From Lentisalinibacter orientalis (GTDB lineage Bacteria; Pseudomonadota; Gammaproteobacteria; Steroidobacterales; Woeseiaceae), in the NCBI RefSeq assembly GCF_040706535.1, contig NZ_JAPDRJ010000003.1, positions 248,001-312,000 on the forward strand: a stretch of DNA of 64,000 nt, given 5' to 3'. Shown in pieces: positions 45,077 through 53,800 of this stretch. Numbering within the stretch: position 1 is the stretch's first letter; each line of letters begins with the position of its first letter. Under the pieces are notes generated by a model. That model saw nothing but the letters and a program-made list of their open reading frames with translations, was not told the DNA's origin and ran no database searches. The position numbers and the translations under genes were made by a program.

Positions 45077-46594
45077 ATGAAAGATATCCTGAAGCGGCTC
45101 GGTCTGGAGGCCGAGAACCACGGGACCTGGTGCGGCGGCAAGGCCATCGAAAAGGACCCGGGACCTCCGATCGAGTCGATCAACCCGGCCACGGGCGAGG
45201 TGCTCGGCAGCGTGCGGGCCAGCAGTGCGGGCGAATACGACCGGCTCATGGTCGCGGCGCGGGAGGCGTTCGCCGAGTGGCGCAACACGCCGGCGCCGGT
45301 GCGCGGCGAGGCCGTGCGGCGCGTCGGGCTCGCGCTGCGGGACAACAAGGATGCGCTCGGAAGTCTGGTCACCCTGGAGAACGGCAAGATCAAGGCCGAG
45401 GGCGACGGCGAAGTGCAGGAGATGATCGACATCGCCGACTTCGCCGTGGGCCAGTCGCGCATGCTCTACGGCAAGACCATGCACTCGGAGCGGCCCTCCC
45501 ACCGCATGTACGAGCAGTGGCATCCGCTGGGCGTGGTCGGGATCGTCACGGCCTTCAATTTCCCGGTGGCGGTCTGGTCCTGGAACGCCCTCATCGCGGC
45601 GATCTGCGGCAACGTCTCGGTCTGGAAGCCGTCACCCAAGACGCCGCTGGTCTCGCTGGCGGTGCAGAAGATCTGCAACGAGGTGCTGGCCGACCTCTCG
45701 CATCCGCCCATCTTCAACCTGTTCAACGACGGCGGCACCGAACGGGCCGAGGCGTTCGTGGACGACCCGCGCGTGGATCTGCTCTCCTTCACCGGCTCCA
45801 CGGCCGTCGGCCGCAAGGTCGGCGAACGGGTGGCCGCCCGCATGGGGCGCAGCCTGCTGGAACTCGGCGGCAACAACGCCATCATCGTCGACGAATACGC
45901 CAACATGGACCTGGCCGTGCCGGCCATCGTCTTCGGCGCCGTCGGCACCGCCGGGCAGCGCTGCACCACCACCCGCCGCGTGCTGGTGCACGACTCGCGC
46001 CGGGAGGAACTGAAGGAGCGCCTGATCCGCGCCTACGACCAGGTGCGCATCGGCGACCCGCTGGACGAGAACACCCTGATGGGACCCCTCATCGACAGCC
46101 AGGCGGTCACGAACTTCGAGCGGGCCGTCGAGGACATCCTGTCCCACCACGGCAAGGTGCTGTACGGCGGCCACCGGCTGGACCGGCCGGGCTACTACGT
46201 GGAGCCGACGCTGGTCATGGCGGAGAATCACTGGCCGATCGTGCAGGCCGAGACCTTCGCACCCATCCTCTATCTCATCGGCTACGAGACCCTGGACGAG
46301 GCGCTGGCGCTGCACAACGGCGTCGGCCAGGGCCTGTCGTCAGCCATCTTCACCGACAAGCTGCAGCACGCCGAACGCTTCCTGTCCGCGGGGGGCTCGG
46401 ACTGCGGCATCGCCAACGTCAATATCGGCACCTCGGGTGCCGAGATCGGGGGCGCCTTCGGCGGCGAGAAGGAGACCGGCGGCGGCCGGGAATCCGGTTC
46501 CGATGCCTGGAAAGCCTACATGCGCCGTCAGACGACCACCATCAACTGGGGTACCGAGATGCCCCTGGCGCAGGGCATCCGCTTCCGCATCTAG
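45077..46594 (+). CDS. Aldehyde dehydrogenase, ALDH7 family (aminoadipate semialdehyde type)
   Basis: A 505-residue NAD(P)-dependent dehydrogenase. The catalytic Glu is in ELGGNNAIIV and the catalytic Cys in GTAGQRCTTTRR; GFTGSTAVG is the cofactor turn. The GGNNA and QRCTTTRR variants, plus the INPATGEVLG start and the NIGTSGAEIGGAFGGEK end, are hallmarks of ALDH7A1/AmaB, which oxidises alpha-aminoadipate semialdehyde in lysine breakdown or handles osmoprotectant aldehydes. The ATG at 45077 is chosen with GGGAG upstream; the frame stays open upstream without a ribosome site. It is divergent from DAHP synthase. Confidence 0.93.
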   Translation: MKDILKRLGLEAENHGTWCGGKAIEKDPGPPIESINPATGEVLGSVRASSAGEYDRLMVAAREAFAEWRNTPAPVRGEAVRRVGLALRDNKDALGSLVTLENGKIKAEGDGEVQEMIDIADFAVGQSRMLYGKTMHSERPSHRMYEQWHPLGVVGIVTAFNFPVAVWSWNALIAAICGNVSVWKPSPKTPLVSLAVQKICNEVLADLSHPPIFNLFNDGGTERAEAFVDDPRVDLLSFTGSTAVGRKVGERVAARMGRSLLELGGNNAIIVDEYANMDLAVPAIVFGAVGTAGQRCTTTRRVLVHDSRREELKERLIRAYDQVRIGDPLDENTLMGPLIDSQAVTNFERAVEDILSHHGKVLYGGHRLDRPGYYVEPTLVMAENHWPIVQAETFAPILYLIGYETLDEALALHNGVGQGLSSAIFTDKLQHAERFLSAGGSDCGIANVNIGTSGAEIGGAFGGEKETGGGRESGSDAWKAYMRRQTTTINWGTEMPLAQGIRFRI

Positions 46595-46604
46595 GCCGCA
46601 GGCC

Positions 46605-46631
46605 GGCCGCCGGGCGCAGCGCCCGGCGGCC
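46605..46631. terminator. Bidirectional hairpin between ALDH and MBL genes
   Basis: 13-bp perfect arms (46605-46617 and 46619-46631) of pure G/C around one base lie between two convergent genes. T-tracts are poor on both sides, so it may terminate weakly or protect 3' ends. Confidence 0.5.
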
Positions 46632-46637
46632 CTCCCC

Positions 46638-47564
46638 TCATTCCTCGCCGGCGTCCTCCGCCGGGGCCAGCAGTCCGTACAGCAGCCCCACCCACTGGGC
46701 GGGTTCGAACATGCCCATCTCGTTATGCACGGCGTCGAAGTCGGCCGTGGGGTTGGCGGCCTGCACCTGCTCCAGCGTCATGCCGTCGCCAATCATCGCC
46801 TTCACGGAGTCGCGGACCGTGGCCAGCATGTCCCGGTAGGCACGCAGGTCGTCCCGGGTGGCGATCGGGCCGTGGCCCGGGATGATGACGCTGTCCTCGT
46901 CGGACATCGCGAGCACCGTGTTCGCCGCCTCGATGACGCCGTCCACCGTACCGCCGCTGCTGCCGTCGATGAAAGGGTACATCTTGTGAAAGAACGTATC
47001 CCCCATGTGGAAGACGTTGGCACCGTCGAAGTAAATGACGCTGTCGCCGTCGGTGTGGGCGTGGGGCGTGTGGAACGCGCGGATCGTCTCGCCGTTCAGA
47101 TGCAGCGTCACCTTGTCGTTGAAGGTGACGACGGGCAGCGCCTCCGGCGGCGAGGCCGGCACTTCCTGGTTGAACGCCTCGAGGAACTGATCCTCGCTCA
47201 TCCGCTCGCGCACGTTGTCGTGGGCGACGATGACCGCACCGGTCTCGCCGAAGTTCTCGTTGCCGCCCACGTGGTCGAAGTGCCAGTGGGTGTTGAACAC
47301 GAACTTCACTGAGTTCTCCGTCAGCCCGGCGATGGCCGACTTGATCTTCGGCGTCAGCGGCGCGAACTGGTCGTCGATGAGGAACGTGGCATCCTCGCCC
47401 ACCGACAGCCCCATGTTGCCGCCACGGCCGGTCAGCATGTAGAGCCCGTCGCCGAGATCCGTGACGCCGATCTCCACGTCGGCCATGTCGTCCTGGGCCT
47501 GCGCCGGGCCTGCGGCCACGGCGGTGGCAGCGGCGGCCGCGGCCATGATCATTCTCCACTTCAT
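46638..47564 (-). CDS. Periplasmic metallo-beta-lactamase-fold hydrolase
   Basis: A 308-residue MBL-fold enzyme with a signal peptide (residues ~8-24, cleavage AQAQ). The zinc motif HTHWHFDHVGGN (near residue 98, HxHxDH with Phe between), the second histidine in HTPHAHTDGDSV, the Asp ligand in FHMGDTFFH and the last His in PGHGPI are all present. Relatives include quinoprotein-associated hydrolases, cyclases and lactonases; no beta-lactam specificity can be claimed. A GAGAGGAG site precedes the ATG. It starts 13 bp after the asparaginase-like gene and is cotranscribed with it. Confidence 0.88.
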   Translation of the reverse strand: MKWRMIMAAAAAATAVAAGPAQAQDDMADVEIGVTDLGDGLYMLTGRGGNMGLSVGEDATFLIDDQFAPLTPKIKSAIAGLTENSVKFVFNTHWHFDHVGGNENFGETGAVIVAHDNVRERMSEDQFLEAFNQEVPASPPEALPVVTFNDKVTLHLNGETIRAFHTPHAHTDGDSVIYFDGANVFHMGDTFFHKMYPFIDGSSGGTVDGVIEAANTVLAMSDEDSVIIPGHGPIATRDDLRAYRDMLATVRDSVKAMIGDGMTLEQVQAANPTADFDAVHNEMGMFEPAQWVGLLYGLLAPAEDAGEE

Positions 47565-47577
47565 CGATTCTCTCCTC

Positions 47578-48078
47578 TCAGCCGGCATCTCGCCGGGCGA
47601 TACTTTCGAAACGGTTCTTCTCCCGATTCTTCACCACCTGATCGGCGGCGAAGATGGTCCCGCTCATCGCGATGTAGACGCCGGGGCCGAGCGTCTGGGC
47701 AGCGGCCGTCGCCATGCCCACGTTGAACACGGCGTCCGTGCTGCGGAAGCGCGCCGGACTCAGCGCGCCGGTGAGCACGATGACGCGCTCGCCGAGCCCA
47801 TCCAGGGCGAGTGCGGTCTTCACCATGGTGTCGGTGCCGTGCGTGATCACGTAACGTTCGGCCGAGTCGCGCTCGATATAGTCGCGGATGCGCGCCCGGT
47901 CGGCTTCGTCAATATCGAGACTGTCCTTGCGCAGCAACGAGACCACTTCATAATCGATATCGACGAGGGCTTCACGCAGGATATGCTCCACCTGGGACTC
48001 GCCCACCTCGAAGCGGCTGCTGTCGTCGAAGTAGATCTTGTCGATGGTACCGCCGGTGGTGAGGAACTTGATGAACAC
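47578..48078 (-). CDS. Single-domain asparaginase-family protein
   Basis: A 166-residue protein that holds only the N-terminal domain of type I L-asparaginase: TTGGTIDKIY (first catalytic Thr near residue 9), ITHGTDTMVKTA (second catalytic Thr/Asp) and IVLTGALSPARFRSTDAVFNVG. Full-length enzymes have ~330 residues with a second domain that closes the neighbouring active site, so this protein must form a homo-oligomer or have another job. The shortness is not a frameshift: the reading frame ends with a charged tail and the next gene begins 13 bp later. Short forms of this kind are widespread in proteobacteria. Confidence 0.85.
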   Translation of the reverse strand: MFIKFLTTGGTIDKIYFDDSSRFEVGESQVEHILREALVDIDYEVVSLLRKDSLDIDEADRARIRDYIERDSAERYVITHGTDTMVKTALALDGLGERVIVLTGALSPARFRSTDAVFNVGMATAAAQTLGPGVYIAMSGTIFAADQVVKNREKNRFESIARRDAG

Positions 48079-48156
48079 GCATGGCGCCCCGTGGTCTGAA
48101 CAGGAGCCGAAGGTTATAGGCGGCCGCAGCGGGGATCAACGCCGGTCCCGGGCTGA

Positions 48157-48162
48157 TATGAT
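48157..48162 (+). promoter_or_regulatory. Extended -10 element for nfeD
   Basis: TATGAT preceded by TG and one base (TGaTATGAT) fits an extended -10. Transcription would start near 48169, only about 9 bases before the nfeD ATG, giving a near-leaderless mRNA. Confidence 0.45.
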
Positions 48163-48177
48163 GGCGCGGTGAGAAAC

Positions 48178-49695
48178 ATGGCCCGAACAAGAATACTCTG
48201 GATGCTGTTTGTCGCGCTCGGCCTGGCCGGGCTGGCAGGCCCGCTGGTCTCCCAGGAGCAGGGTCAGGCTGGCCGCGCGTTGCAGCTGAACCTGGAAGGC
48301 GCCATCGGTGCGGCCACGGCGGACTTCATCACCGGCGGCATCCGCCAGGCCGAAGAGGAAGCGGCCGATCTCGTGATCATCCGCATGGATACGCCGGGCG
48401 GGCTGGACAGCTCGATGCGGGACATCATCTCGGCCATCCTGAACTCCGACGTACCGGTCGCCACCTACGTGTCCCCCTCCGGCGCACGCGCCGACAGCGC
48501 AGGCACCTACATCCTGTATGCGAGCCATATCGCCGCCATGGCGCCGACCACCCACCTGGGGGCGGCAACGCCCGTACCCCTGGCCGGCGGCGGCGGCGAC
48601 CGGCCGCGGCCGCCCCTGCCCGGCGGCCAGCCCCTGCCGACGGACGGCGGCGACGGCAGCACCGGGTCCGGAGAAACCCCCGCCGCCGACCCGTCGTCCG
48701 AGCAGTCAAACGGACAGGCCGCTGACGACGGCGCCGGCAGCGAGAGCGCGGCGGAACCGGAAGGCGGCGCCCAGACGCCGCCGGAACAGTCCGGCGACGC
48801 CATGAGCCGCAAGATCCTGAACGACGCCGTAGCCTACATCCGCGGGCTCGCGGAACGCCGGGGCCGTAACGCCGAATGGGCCGAGAAGGCGGTCCGAGAC
48901 GCCGCCACGCTCACCTCCAGCGAGGCGCTGGAGATGAACGTCATCGACCTCCTGGCCAGCGACGCCGCCGACCTGCTGGCGCAGATCGACGGGCTCGAGG
49001 TCGAGCTGCCCACGGGCACCGTGACGCTCGCCACCGGCAACATGCGCATCGACACCGTGGAACCCACCTGGCGGCAGAAGCTCCTGTCAGTGATCGCGAG
49101 TCCCGAGATCGCGCTGCTGCTTCTGCTGGTCGGTATCTACGGGCTGCTGTTCGAGGGTTGGAATCCCGGCGCCATCGTGCCGGGCGTGGTCGGCGCCATC
49201 TGCCTGCTGCTGGCCGCCTACGCGCTGCAGGTGATGCCCGTGAACTACGCCGGCCTCGGCCTGATCCTGCTCGGCATCGTGCTCATGATCGCCGAGATAT
49301 TGGTGCCCAGTTTCGGCGCGCTCGGTTTCGGCGGCATCGCCGCCTTCGTCATGGGAGCCATCATGATGTTCGACACGGGTGTCCCGGGCTTCGGTATCTC
49401 GCCCTGGTTCGTCATCTTCGTCGTCGGCGCCTTCGGACTGCTGCTGATGTGGGTCATCGCCTACCTGCTGCGCCTGCGGCGCAAGGGCGCCGTTAGCGGC
49501 CAGGAGCAGATTCTCAAGGAGATCGCCGTCGCCCGGGAGGACTTCTCCGACCAGGGCGCCGTCATGCTGGAAGGCGAGATCTGGACGGCGCGCACCAGCG
49601 AACCGGTCAAGAAGGGCCAGAAACTGCGGGTCGAGCGTATCGACGGGCTCTTACTCGATGTCTCGCCCGCCGGTAACGAATCTGAAACTGACTGA
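48178..49695 (+). CDS. NfeD family membrane-bound serine protease
   Basis: A 505-residue protein with a signal peptide (to about residue 27), a ClpP-like periplasmic protease domain (MDTPGGLDSSMRDII; catalytic Ser in SGARADSAGTYI near residue 105; catalytic Lys in SRKILNDAVAYIR), several membrane helices (LLLLLVGIYGLLFEGWNPG onward) and a soluble OB-like NfeD domain at the end (DFSDQGAVMLEGEIWTA). The ~75 residues between the Ser and Lys (Gly/Pro, then Ser/Glu/Gly-rich) are low-complexity and longer than usual. It is paired with the downstream slipin, as in many bacteria. The ATG at 48178 is used, with GGTGAG just upstream; a GTG at 48169 is possible. Confidence 0.9.
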   Translation: MARTRILWMLFVALGLAGLAGPLVSQEQGQAGRALQLNLEGAIGAATADFITGGIRQAEEEAADLVIIRMDTPGGLDSSMRDIISAILNSDVPVATYVSPSGARADSAGTYILYASHIAAMAPTTHLGAATPVPLAGGGGDRPRPPLPGGQPLPTDGGDGSTGSGETPAADPSSEQSNGQAADDGAGSESAAEPEGGAQTPPEQSGDAMSRKILNDAVAYIRGLAERRGRNAEWAEKAVRDAATLTSSEALEMNVIDLLASDAADLLAQIDGLEVELPTGTVTLATGNMRIDTVEPTWRQKLLSVIASPEIALLLLLVGIYGLLFEGWNPGAIVPGVVGAICLLLAAYALQVMPVNYAGLGLILLGIVLMIAEILVPSFGALGFGGIAAFVMGAIMMFDTGVPGFGISPWFVIFVVGAFGLLLMWVIAYLLRLRRKGAVSGQEQILKEIAVAREDFSDQGAVMLEGEIWTARTSEPVKKGQKLRVERIDGLLLDVSPAGNESETD

Positions 49696-49719
49696 ACACG
49701 CGAGAGAGGGAATGCCATC

Positions 49720-50490
49720 ATGATGCTCTATATCGGAATCGCAGTCGGCCTCGTCCTGCTGTTCCTGTTCAATGCGATCCGCATCCTGCAGGAATACGAG
49801 CGCGGCGTCGTCTTCTTCCTCGGCCGCTTCCAGACGGTGAAGGGACCGGGCCTGATCATCCTGATCCCGTTCCTGCAGACGCTGACCAAGGTGGATCTGC
49901 GCGTGGTGGTGATGGACGTGCCCACCCAGGACGTCATCTCCCGGGACAACGTCTCCGTGCGGGTGAACGCGGTCATCTACTTCCGCATCGTGGATCCCGA
50001 GAAGGCCATCATCCGGGTCGCCAACGTGTTCGAGGCGACCAGCCAGCTGGCCCAGACCACGCTCCGCTCCGTCCTCGGCCAGCACGAACTGGACGACATG
50101 CTCGCCGAGCGCGACAAGCTCAACTCCGACATCCGCCTGATCCTCGACCAGCACACCGACAACTGGGGCATCAAGGTCGCCAACGTCGAGATCAAGCACG
50201 TGGACCTGGACGAGAGCATGATCCGCGCCATCGCCCAGCAGGCGGAAGCCGAGCGTGCCCGGCGCGCCAAGGTCATCAACGCCGAGGGCGAGTTCCAGGC
50301 AGCACAGAAGCTGGCGGATGCGGCCAAGACCCTGGAGTCCGAGCGCCTGGCAATGCAACTGCGCTATCTGCAGACCCTGCGCGAAATCGCCGGCGAGAAA
50401 TCCTCCACCATCGTCTTCCCCCTGCCCCTCGACCTGATCGGGCCGTTCATGGACAAGGCGAAGGAGATGATGGCCCAGAAGAAAGAATAG
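49720..50490 (+). CDS. Slipin/stomatin-like SPFH protein
   Basis: A 256-residue membrane scaffold protein. An N-terminal helix (LYIGIAVGLVLLFLFNAIRI) leads into the SPFH domain (EYERGVVFFLGRF, KGPGLIILIPFLQTLTKVDLR, VISRDNVSVRVNAVIYFRI) and a coiled-coil (AIAQQAEAERARRAKVINAEGEFQAAQKL). Slipins form ring-like oligomers in membrane microdomains, and their NfeD partner cleaves the C-terminal end. It starts 24 bp after nfeD, so they share a transcript. The stop codon is followed directly by the second palindromic repeat. Confidence 0.93.
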   Translation: MMLYIGIAVGLVLLFLFNAIRILQEYERGVVFFLGRFQTVKGPGLIILIPFLQTLTKVDLRVVVMDVPTQDVISRDNVSVRVNAVIYFRIVDPEKAIIRVANVFEATSQLAQTTLRSVLGQHELDDMLAERDKLNSDIRLILDQHTDNWGIKVANVEIKHVDLDESMIRAIAQQAEAERARRAKVINAEGEFQAAQKLADAAKTLESERLAMQLRYLQTLREIAGEKSSTIVFPLPLDLIGPFMDKAKEMMAQKKE

Positions 50491-50862
50491 GTAGGAGGGC
50501 CTTCAGGCCCGACCCGGATTTCTTCTGGCGTTGGCCCGCCATCGGGTGGGCAAGGGTGGCGGGGACGCTCCTGTGGGAGGGCCTTTAGGCCCGATCAATC
50601 GCGGCTGAAGCCGCTCCTAGCATTGTCTACCGGCTCCAGTCGGCCCGGACGACCCCGCAACCCGTGTCCGCCCGCTGACGTGCCCTTAGTCGTGAAAGAT
50701 TGCACCAGTCAGTAAGCGCTGCTGACTGATGCTCCCTGCACGCCACCGCGAGCACGGCCGTCATGCGGGGGTATCCATCGCCGCGACCTTTTGTCGGGAG
50801 CAAGATGGATACCCCCGCAGGGCGGCCACAATAGAAGGGAAGCCCGACAGGAAGAGGTCGGG
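50491..50862. repeat. Palindromic repeat cluster, copy 2 (inverted relative to copy 1)
   Basis: The 372-bp gap between convergent slipin and hrpA. One gtaggagggccttcaggccc unit starts right after the slipin stop, then a unique stretch (50513-50572), then the 255-bp core (50573-50827), which is copy 1 read from the other strand. Its inner inverted repeat has perfect 15-bp arms (50765-50779 and 50804-50818). Differences from copy 1 are scattered single bases plus a diverged middle, so this is an old duplication or independent insertions. ORFs such as the one starting at 50791 are translations of the repeat and not genes. Confidence 0.85.
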
Positions 50863-53800
50863 TCAGCGAGTCACGCCCGTGATGCGGTGCCAGAGTTTCT
50901 CCAGGCGCTTCGGCGAGATCTTGCCGCGGGTGCCGAGCTGCTGGGCGAACAGGGACACGCGCAGCTCCTCGATACCCCAGCGAAATTCGTCGATCAAAGC
51001 GCGCCGCTCGGCGTCGAGGGAGGCGCGGCGCTGCTCGAGTTGCGCGAGACGGCCGCGGCAGACCGCGATCTCCTGCGCATCCGCCCGGTCCCGGTCCGAG
51101 CCGGCCGGCAGTTTCGATGCACGCAGCTCGGCCGCCCGCAGATAGCGCGGCAGGGACTCCAGCGGCTGCGCCGGAGTGGCGCTGAGGAATCCCGGATACA
51201 CCAGTGCCGCGAGCTGGGCATCGATATCCGCGCGGACGTCGTCCAGCCGCTCGGGCAGATCCGCGGCAGCCACCGCGGCGAGTCGCCGCGCCTCGAGTAT
51301 CTCGCCGAGCAGGGTGGCCAGTCCCTCGCCCGCCCCCACCAGCTCGCTTCGGCCTGATTCCAGAAGCGCCTCATAGTCGCCGCGGTTTCGCACCGTCGCC
51401 CTGCGCTCCCGCGGGAACGCCCGACCGAACGCGGCGGCGACGAAATCCTCCGCCAGCTCGCCGGCGCCGCCCACGCCCGCCCAGGCGAGCTGCAAACGTC
51501 GGTCTCCTGTCACCTTCCCGCGTAGCAGTTTCTCCTGCTGCGGCAACGCGAGACGCAGCAGCCGCAAAACGCCGCCGGCATGGACCGTCGCCGCCTCGGT
51601 CTCGTCCCTCACGGACTCCACCGTCACGCCGTTCTCACGATCGGCCAGTACCGGGTGGCGTTCCAGACGCAAACCGCCTGATACCTCCTCCTGCACCCCC
51701 GGCAGTTCGCCGAAGTCCCAGTCGCGGTGCAGCGTCGGTCGGGCGTCGCCCGACGGAGCGGCGGCCGCCGGCGCTGCCTCTCCGACCTCCCCGCGCAGGG
51801 CTTCCAGATCCCGGCCGGCGGCGATCACGTGGTCGGCCTCGTCGGTAACTTCCAGGCGCAGCCTGAGGTGCTCCGGTTCGTCCGCCGTCACCGCCGGTAT
51901 CTGATCGGGCGTGATACCGAATTCGCCGGCCAGGAAATCGGCCAGCGCCTGCTCCAGTTCGCCGCTGCCCGGCATCACCAGGTAGCGGGCGGCGAAGTCC
52001 GCGGCAGTGTCGGCGATGGGCTGCAGCCGCCGTCGCACCGACTTCGGCAACGAGCGCATGCGCAGTTCCGCCCGCTCCGCAACCAGGGGCGGCAGCGCGC
52101 GATCCAGCTCGGCCGGCTCCAGTTGCGCCAGCGCGGGCGCCGGCAGCCTCACCGTGGCGCCGTCGTCGGCTTCGCCGGGACGAAAGCGGTAGATGACAGG
52201 CAGATCCTGGCCCAGCAGCTCCACGGTGGCCGGCATCTCGGTGCCGCCACCGCCCGGGTCGCGGGCGAGATCCTGTTCCGGGAAGCAGAGTATTTCCGGG
52301 TTGCGCTTCGCGGCCTTGCGCAGCCAGCGGCGGAAGCTGCCCAGGTCGACCACGTGCTCCGGAATCTCGCGCTCGTACAGGGCCGCCATTTCGCCGTCGG
52401 GGATGAGCAGCGCCCGCCGCGACTCGCCCTCTTTCTCACGGATGCGCGCTATGGCCGCCTGATTGTGCCGCCAGAAGCGGTCACGGTGATTCGCCCTGCC
52501 ATGCACCAGGGCCTCACGGATGAAGATGCGCCGCGACTCCGCCGGGTCGACGGGCCCGTAATTCACCCGCCGGCCGGCCGCCAGCGCCAGGCCGAACAGC
52601 GTGACGGTCTCGCTGGCCTCGACCCGCCCGCGGCGCGGGTTCCAGCGCGGTTCCTCGTAGGCGCGCTGGACGAGGTGGCCGGCCACGTCAAGGATCGGTG
52701 CGGGCTCGGTTCCGGCCACGGTGCGGGCGAACAGCCGGCTCGTGCGCACCAGCTCCATCGCGAACACCCAGGCCGGCGGTTTCCCGTGCAGGCCGGAAGA
52801 AGGATGCAGGTGGAAGACCGTACCGCGGGCGCCATCGTAACGGGCCGCCTCGTCCCGCCGGCCGATGTGCCCGAGCAATCCGGTCAGCAACGCCTTGTGC
52901 AGGGCCTCGCGGTCGCCGGCGCCGTGGGCGACCGGCATGCCGGCATCGCGGCACAGACCGGTGAGCTGGGAGTGGACCTCGCCCCATTCGCGCAGCCGGC
53001 GCGGCGAGAGGTAGCGCGCCTCGGCCCAGCGCTCTGCCTGCCGGCGGCTCGTGCCTCGCCGGGCCGCCCGCCAGGCGCGCCAGAGGTTCAGCAGTGACAT
53101 GAAGTCCGATACCGGATCGGCGAACTCCTCCTGGGCCGCCCGGGCCTTCGCGCCCTCCTCCGGCGGGAAGAGCCGCGGATCCTGGCCGGCCAGCCCCGCC
53201 ACGATCACCAGCGCGTCGCGCAGCTCGCCCCGCTCCTCGGCGGCCAGCAGCATGCGCGCGAGCCGGGGGTCCACCGGCAGGCGCGCCATGCGCCGGCCCG
53301 CCTCCGTGATCTCCCGCGCATCGTCAACGGCCTCCAGTTCGCCGAGCAGGCGATAGCCGTCCTGGACGTAGCGGGCATCCGGCGGATCGATGAACGGGAA
53401 GTCCTCCATCTCGCCCAGCCGGGCCGCCGCCATCTGCAGAATGACGCTCGCGAGGTTGGTGCGCCGGATTTCCGGGTCGGTGAAGGCCGGTCGCGCGGCG
53501 TAATCCTCCTCGTCGTAGAGACGCACGCAGATGCCCGGCGCGATGCGCCCGCAGCGGCCGGCCCGCTGGTTGGCGCTGGCCTGGCTGACCGGCTCCACCT
53601 GCAGGCGCTGGATCTTGCTGCGATACGAATAGCGGCTGATCCGGGCGAGGCCCGAGTCGATCACGGCCATGATGCGCGGGACGGTCAGCGAGGTCTCCGC
53701 CACGTTGGTGGCCAGCACGATCCGGCGCCTCCGACCGGGCCGGAAGACCCGCCCCTGGGACGTCTCGGACAGCCGGCCGTAGAGCGGCAGGATCTCCCAG

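Noticed and set aside
43456..46839. Very long plus-strand open frame (over 1100 codons)
   Set aside because: It crosses the DAHP synthase and ALDH genes in other frames and lacks family motifs. High GC makes such antisense frames common here.
46638..47564. Beta-lactamase (antibiotic resistance)
   Set aside because: The MBL fold is shared by many hydrolases and nothing points to beta-lactam specificity.
50791..51357. Small ORF starting with SGARWIPPQGG-like sequence
   Set aside because: Its start is the inside of the 255-bp repeat, and the same peptide appears from copy 1. It is a translated repeat, not a gene.
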